Shown in pieces: positions 54,634 to 64,000 of a DNA stretch of 64,000 bases (the first letter of the stretch is position 1; each line of letters begins with the position of its first letter). Below the pieces are notes generated by a model. It saw only the letters and a list, made by a program, of their open reading frames with translations, did not search any database and was not told the origin of the DNA. The position numbers were made by a program, and so were the translations under genes. The DNA is taken from NCBI RefSeq assembly GCF_026213295.1, contig NC_079427.1, positions 3,134,498 through 3,198,497 on the forward strand, given 5' to 3'. Source of the stretch: Gadus chalcogrammus. Its lineage: Eukaryota > Chordata > Actinopteri > Gadiformes > Gadidae.

Positions 54634-55160
54634 GACAGCACAAACCTGGCACAAACGATAGAGAACATTTTGCCGCGATTTGAAGGTTGACGGTGGGCTG
54701 TGTTGCATAACAAGAGGGCAAAATTAAGTTGTATTAATTACTTAAAAAGTAAAGTATCAAAAACATTTATTTTAACAGCACAAACCAGCACTAACGTAGC
54801 ACTAAACATAGAGACCATTTTGACGCGATTTGAAGATGGAGGGGGGGCTGAGTGACGTCACGTGAGAAAAATCAAACGGGAACAACTATGAAACCATAAT
54901 AGCAAAACAATTTCTTTTGACGGCACAAACCAGCACAAACGTAGCACTAACGATTGGGACTATTTTGATGAGATTTGGGCGTGAACGAGGGGCTGGGTGA
55001 CGTCACATGCCAGAAAATGCAATTTTGAATTGCTCAAAATCCTTACCAGCACAAACGATAATTTTTACGGCACAAACCAGCACAAACCTAGCACAAACGA
55101 ACAGCAGTGTTATTTTAATATTTTGAATGAGACGGGGGGCCAACTTCACACAGGTCTCTA
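54634..55160. repeat. Diverged tandem repeat of about 145 bp containing CRE palindromes
   Basis: Four units begin near 54636, 54776, 54920 and 55068 with GGCACAAACCAGCACAAACG or a close variant. Each continues through ACCATTTTGACGCGATTTGA-like sequence to a G-rich stretch. Units 2 and 3 end in TGACGTCAC (54853-54860 and 54998-55005). No coding potential is visible. The units are 70-80 % alike by eye. Confidence 0.8.
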
Positions 55161-56046
55161 ACAGGCATCACCTCAAGGTTATGGATATAAAGTTGTAGTT
55201 TTCCTTTTTTTTGGCATGGCGTGGTCAACTACAACAACTACTAGCACAACGTGTTTTCGACCAGCCACTCTTAACTTATAATGAGCTGTTGTGTTCTCTT
55301 CTCGTCACACTTTGTTCATGTTGCTGACTGTTTATTTTGAGATGGATCGCCACATTTATGGTCATTACGACTAAGTCACCCCACATCCCAGTAACGGAAA
55401 CATCCGAAAACATGAGATACAAATCTATAAATAAGAAGGGGAAATAGACATGTACAAGAAATGGGGGCAGCAGGCAAATGGAAATGTGGCAAAAAAGTTA
55501 GTCGGCTACCATTAGCAGTGACAGACTGGTGGAGGCAGAGAGGGAGAAGCCTTAGCAGACGTGTTCGTGCGGTCTAAAGGAGATATGATCTAGTTGTGCT
55601 GCTGTATCATAAACAACATGGGTCCCCATGAGGGCCGCCAGCAGCCCTGGCTCCTAAGGGGGCCATCTTACTGCAGTAAACAGGTAGGGTCATCTTCGGT
55701 CATGCTGTTCACTAGCCCTAACAAGGTGTACATGGTTTGGCCGTATCTTCCCTTGACCCCTGACAGTCAGCCCTTAATCAGCAGATGCCAATCAGAGGTT
55801 ATCCACGCTTGAGAGGGGTTGAGTGGTTCTTCCTCTTTAGAGTGGAAAATCAGCTAGTTATGTTCTGCTTGTCGGATTAGATTGTTTGACTGAGTAGAAA
55901 AGCCAGATAGACTGTGTTATGCATTAATAGAGAGGGGGGGGGGAGAATATGAGGTGTTTGTTATAATAAGCCTGTTAAATAATATTCTGCTGTCCCCTGG
56001 AACTACGTTTTAGATGCCACCTTCCTTCAAGTGACATGAATCTTCG
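55161..56046. other. Intergenic sequence upstream of the glycosyltransferase
   Basis: No gene or clear mobile element is seen. It should contain the promoter and 5' leader exon(s) of the downstream glycosyltransferase. The only clear feature is a short poly-G run near 55932-55941. Confidence 0.5.
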
Positions 56047-56106
56047 GTGAGAGGAAAAGTGCAACGGCTTCAATTCCTTTCGACTCCCCTCCTTCCCTCA
56101 GGAGCG

Positions 56107-57402
56107 ATGAGGCGCCTCCGATCCCTGATGGCCATGGTTCTGCTCGGCGCTGTGTTCCTCGTCCTAGTCCTCTCCAACTGGCAGATAGACACGGCTGAAG
56201 CGCGCCTTGCGGATCAGGAGCCACTGTCTCCCGGCTCCTCTCGTCCGGACCCCCCCGGGAAGCTGGTCTGGAGGCCTAAGACTCCGGCTCCGTCTCAGGC
56301 TCAGACTCCGGCTCCGGCTAAGCTGGCGGCGGCGTCCAAGCACCCGGTCCTCAACGTCACGGTGTCAGACGACTTTCGGAAGTTCTTCCCCCACAACACG
56401 GCCTACTGGAGCCGACTGCTGCACGTCTTCCTGAGGCAGCACGATCGATCCCACGCCGTCACGCCCCCCGCGGATTGGAACGAGTGCGAGGAGGCGAGCC
56501 TCGAGGTGCTGAAGACCAACGTGCACGACTTTGACGCCTACCCGGACTTGCACAAGAACTTCCTGCGCACGTGTCACTGCCGCAACCCCCCCCTGTTGAG
56601 GGAGCCCAAAAACTGCACCTCGGAAGGGAGCGGCCCCTTCCTCCTGCTGGCCATCAAGTCGGCCCCATCCAACTTCCAGCGGAGACAAGCGGTACGGGAG
56701 ACTTGGGGGACGGAAGGCGTGTACCTGGGCGGGCTGAGTGTCCGCACCATCTTCCTGCTCGGCAGCTCGTCGAACGTGGACCCCGACCTCTCCCCGCTGC
56801 TGGAGTACGAGGCCCGGCGGCACCAGGACGTGCTCCAGTGGGACTTCCACGAGTCCCTGTTCAACCTCACCCTCAAGTTCGACGCCTTCTTCAAGTGGAC
56901 GTGGCGCAACTGCCGCGACGCGTCCTTCGTCTTCAGCGGCGACGACGACGTGTTTGTCAACACGCCCGCCATCCTGGAGTACCTGCGGGCGCTGGCGCCG
57001 GAGCCGGCGTCGCGGCTCTACGTGGGCCAGGTGATCAGCCCGGCCAGCCCCATCCGGGACGCCAAGAGCAAGTACTACATCCCGCCGTCGTACTACGAGG
57101 GCGGGTACCCGCCGTACGCCGGCGGCGGCGGCTTCCTCTTCTCGGGGGCCCTGCTGGGGCGCCTGGCGCAGCTGTCCAGCCTCATCCCCCTGTTCCCCAT
57201 CGACGACGTCTACGTGGGCATGTGCATCCACGCGCTCGGCGTGGCGCCCGAGAAACACCCGGGCTTCCAGACGTTCGACGTGGCGGAGAGCAACCGGGAG
57301 AACATGTGCGTTCACAAGGAGCTGATGGTGATCCACCGGCGCACGCCGCGCGAGGTGAAGCGCCTCTGGAAGGGCATCCACAGCCCCTCGCTCACCTGCT
57401 GA
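56107..57402 (+). CDS. Beta-1,3-N-acetylglucosaminyltransferase (B3GNT2/B3GNT8 type)
   Basis: This single-exon frame of 431 residues is a type II Golgi glycosyltransferase of family GT31 that adds GlcNAc in beta-1,3 linkage to galactose, extending poly-N-acetyllactosamine. A short basic tail (MRRLR) precedes one membrane segment (about residues 7-23, LMAMVLLGAVFLVLVL). A Pro/Ala stem with a PAPSQAQTPAPA repeat follows. Family motifs are RRQAVRETWG, FLLGS, the metal-binding DDD at 279-281 (SGDDDVFVNT), YPPYAGGGGFLFSG and IDDVYVGMC. The start at 56107 was chosen because it follows a good acceptor (ccttccctcag|GAGCG) and gives a standard anchor. An in-frame ATG at 56047 is probably intronic. The tail-to-tail position with BCKDHA matches human B3GNT8, but the sequence looks closer to B3GNT2, so no symbol is given. 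Confidence 0.93.
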   Translation: MRRLRSLMAMVLLGAVFLVLVLSNWQIDTAEARLADQEPLSPGSSRPDPPGKLVWRPKTPAPSQAQTPAPAKLAAASKHPVLNVTVSDDFRKFFPHNTAYWSRLLHVFLRQHDRSHAVTPPADWNECEEASLEVLKTNVHDFDAYPDLHKNFLRTCHCRNPPLLREPKNCTSEGSGPFLLLAIKSAPSNFQRRQAVRETWGTEGVYLGGLSVRTIFLLGSSSNVDPDLSPLLEYEARRHQDVLQWDFHESLFNLTLKFDAFFKWTWRNCRDASFVFSGDDDVFVNTPAILEYLRALAPEPASRLYVGQVISPASPIRDAKSKYYIPPSYYEGGYPPYAGGGGFLFSGALLGRLAQLSSLIPLFPIDDVYVGMCIHALGVAPEKHPGFQTFDVAESNRENMCVHKELMVIHRRTPREVKRLWKGIHSPSLTC

Positions 57403-58506
57403 GCGCCGTCGCGGAGGACACGAGTCTCTGCGACGGTGGTGCGAGGGCGGATTGGCAGATCTCACCGGTCGTTCGCCGCGGGACGCCGCAAGAGGGCGCG
57501 TCCAACCCTGATGCATCACCCGTTGTGGGGGGTGGATAGCTGGATACCCCTACAACACTTCCGTGGTGGACTTGACCACCTGTTGGGCTGGATCGATTCA
57601 ACATGCAACTGGGGGGGGACACTCCCACTGCCGACGTCACTGGCGGATGGATCGATTTGAAATGGCTTGCAAAGACTCATTATTTATGTCCGTTGGAAAA
57701 GCCTCTGCATCACAGAGGTGTACTATAAACATTACAACGGGATGTACACTCCCAGGACTTTATAGCAGGATGCTGCCTTTACAAAGGCTGAAGGTCTATG
57801 GTTAACTGATAACAAGTAGATCCATATCCACTGACAAAATCGTCAAGGTTAGAAAAGGTTCCCCTTTTCTTGCAGTTTGAACCAGACCCGTTCAGCCTTT
57901 ACAGATAAAAACTTAAACCAGCTGTGAAAGGGCCGTTGTTGGGAAAATGTAAGTTATTTAAGCAAGTCTATTACCTTTACTTCCATCAGGGTTGTGTGAA
58001 ACTTATTGTCAAATAAAAAGAATGCTGGAATCTTCCACTATTTTTTTATTAGCGTTTCAAACAGACAAACATGTTTCGTTAACTTATTTCACTGAAGACC
58101 AGACACTCAAGGATGTGTTGTAACAGAAATAAGGTTGATAGTTTCTATAAGGGGGGGGGGGGGGGGGGTGGGGGAAAGCACTGTTCCTCTAGGAACAACT
58201 AGGTTATAGTTCATGGTTGTAGTATTTATTGCTCAGTTTGTACATTTCTAGGGTAATGTAGTATAATATGGTGTTGATGAACAGATTGATGAATGGAACA
58301 AAGGTGCTATAGGAAGAAGTTTGGTAACCTTGAAAGTCACTGTAACATAAGGCACAAAATCTAGAGCTGGAATACATCGTGAAGGTACCCACACACACAC
58401 ACACACCACCCCTTCTCTTCGTAGAGAGGAAACACTGAAGCCCCTCCTCCTAGACTCAGGAGGGGCGTCGCACGGCCTCCCGCGGGGCCAGCCCTGTGTG
58501 CGGGGG
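57403..58506. other. Convergent 3'UTRs of the glycosyltransferase and BCKDHA
   Basis: A plus-strand AATAAA at 58012-58017 probably ends the glycosyltransferase mRNA. A minus-strand AATAAA at 58225-58230 is the likely BCKDHA signal, giving a 3'UTR of about 280 nt. Between them is a poly-G run (58151-58167). A short CA run lies at 58390-58406. No other gene is seen. Confidence 0.65.
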
Positions 58507-63308
<4,802 letters not shown>

Positions 63309-64000
63309 CTGAGGGTTGGAATAAAGGGTCACAATGTGGCGAATCCGCACAGAGGAGGACCACAGGATTGGTCTGATGGAAGACGGGGATGCATTTCAAT
63401 CTGTGATCAGAACATCCGATACCGATCACAGATTTCTCTAATAGTGAGTTATAAATGAACAAAATGTTTCTTTGTCAGATTTGGATACCATTGTTCGCTC
63501 ATTATCTAAGGGTTCTTAGTTAGTTCGCATTATATGAGTTATTCTTAATTTGTGGAGCCGACGGATATGCATTGTCCTCCTTTAAGAAAATATACGACAG
63601 CTTGTTAACACACAGAGCACTACCGAGTTTAGTCTGGGCGGGAACGGTGATCTCCAATATTTCGATAAAAATGTAACAGACATAGCCCCCTTTTTTTAAT
63701 CTTAGGTATGGTAGACACTGTAAACTTCCTTTGCCTACTTGACTTTTATAGTGTACATCAGTTTAATTGTTGTTTTGGCTCCGTTTAATAAATTCATCGT
63801 CTTCGTTCAGATCTTTCACAAGTCGTTTCCGTGTGTGAAAAACACCTTGGAAACAAGGATTACTTCCTTGAAGTAATCCTACTCAAGTATAAATGAAAAG
63901 TACATGCTAGTGTGGATTAACAGTTGCATGGGCTGAAGTAGTCAAACTGAACACTATCGTCCATCGAAAAATGTCGCCATAGACTGTCGCCGACATTGAC
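63309..64000. other. BCKDHA intron, right edge of window
   Basis: AT-rich intronic sequence without recognised exons, snoRNAs or transposon ends. The next upstream BCKDHA exon was not found here and must lie beyond 64000. Confidence 0.6.

Noticed and set aside
56047..56106. Upstream in-frame ATG giving a 451-residue glycosyltransferase
   Set aside because: The extra 20 residues lie before a strong splice acceptor and would weaken the standard short basic tail plus membrane anchor.
56365..57519. 384-codon minus-strand frame opposite the glycosyltransferase
   Set aside because: It is an antisense shadow of a GC-rich coding exon. The plus frame has a full GT31 motif set, while the antisense reads as low-complexity Arg/Val/Glu.
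56571..57539. 322-codon plus frame overlapping the glycosyltransferase in another phase
   Set aside because: It is a frame-shifted reading of the same GC-rich exon, rich in Arg/Pro, with no known motif.

Overview
The window is vertebrate nuclear DNA, most likely from a teleost fish. Genes have many small exons with GT-AG introns. Introns are full of dinucleotide microsatellites, minisatellites, short TAGGG...CCCTA DNA transposons with 8-bp target duplications, and fragments of fish-type LINEs. The species cannot be fixed from the sequence alone. Exon models were built by hand from splice signals, reading phase and remembered protein families. No database search was run.

Layout, left to right: (1) 1-2152, minus strand, the 5' part of RPS3 with two SNORD15-like C/D snoRNAs in its introns. 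(2) 2797-6931, plus strand, ECH1 (dienoyl-CoA isomerase), divergent from RPS3. (3) 7607-42331, minus strand, a complete 41-exon CEP295 model. All exons join in phase and predict 2865 residues. (4) 42986-50647, plus strand, complete alpha-SNAP (NAPA, 295 residues), divergent from CEP295. (5) 51.8-56 kb, a repeat-rich intergenic stretch with a possible unidentified minus-strand gene. (6) 56107-57402, plus strand, a beta-1,3-N-acetylglucosaminyltransferase with its coding region in one exon. (7) 58507-63308, minus strand, the last six exons of BCKDHA, tail to tail with the glycosyltransferase.

The genes are unrelated housekeeping loci: translation, peroxisomal/mitochondrial fatty-acid oxidation, centriole assembly, SNARE recycling, glycan synthesis and branched-chain amino-acid breakdown. 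They do not form a pathway. Two head-to-head pairs (RPS3/ECH1 and CEP295/NAPA) may share promoters.

The most unusual structure is inside CEP295. Ten tandem copies of a 201-210 bp phase 1-1 exon lie between 16.5 and 25.7 kb. Each copy is a chimera: its first part resembles exon 27 and its last part resembles exon 16. That is the signature of a tandem duplication whose breakpoints fell inside two exons, followed by more rounds of amplification. A hAT-type MITE was carried along, so three copies have the same target-site duplication. A second, older exon family (exons 31-33) lies nearby. A 65-bp minisatellite of roughly 35 units abuts the 3' splice site of CEP295 exon 7, and every unit carries a decoy copy of that splice site.
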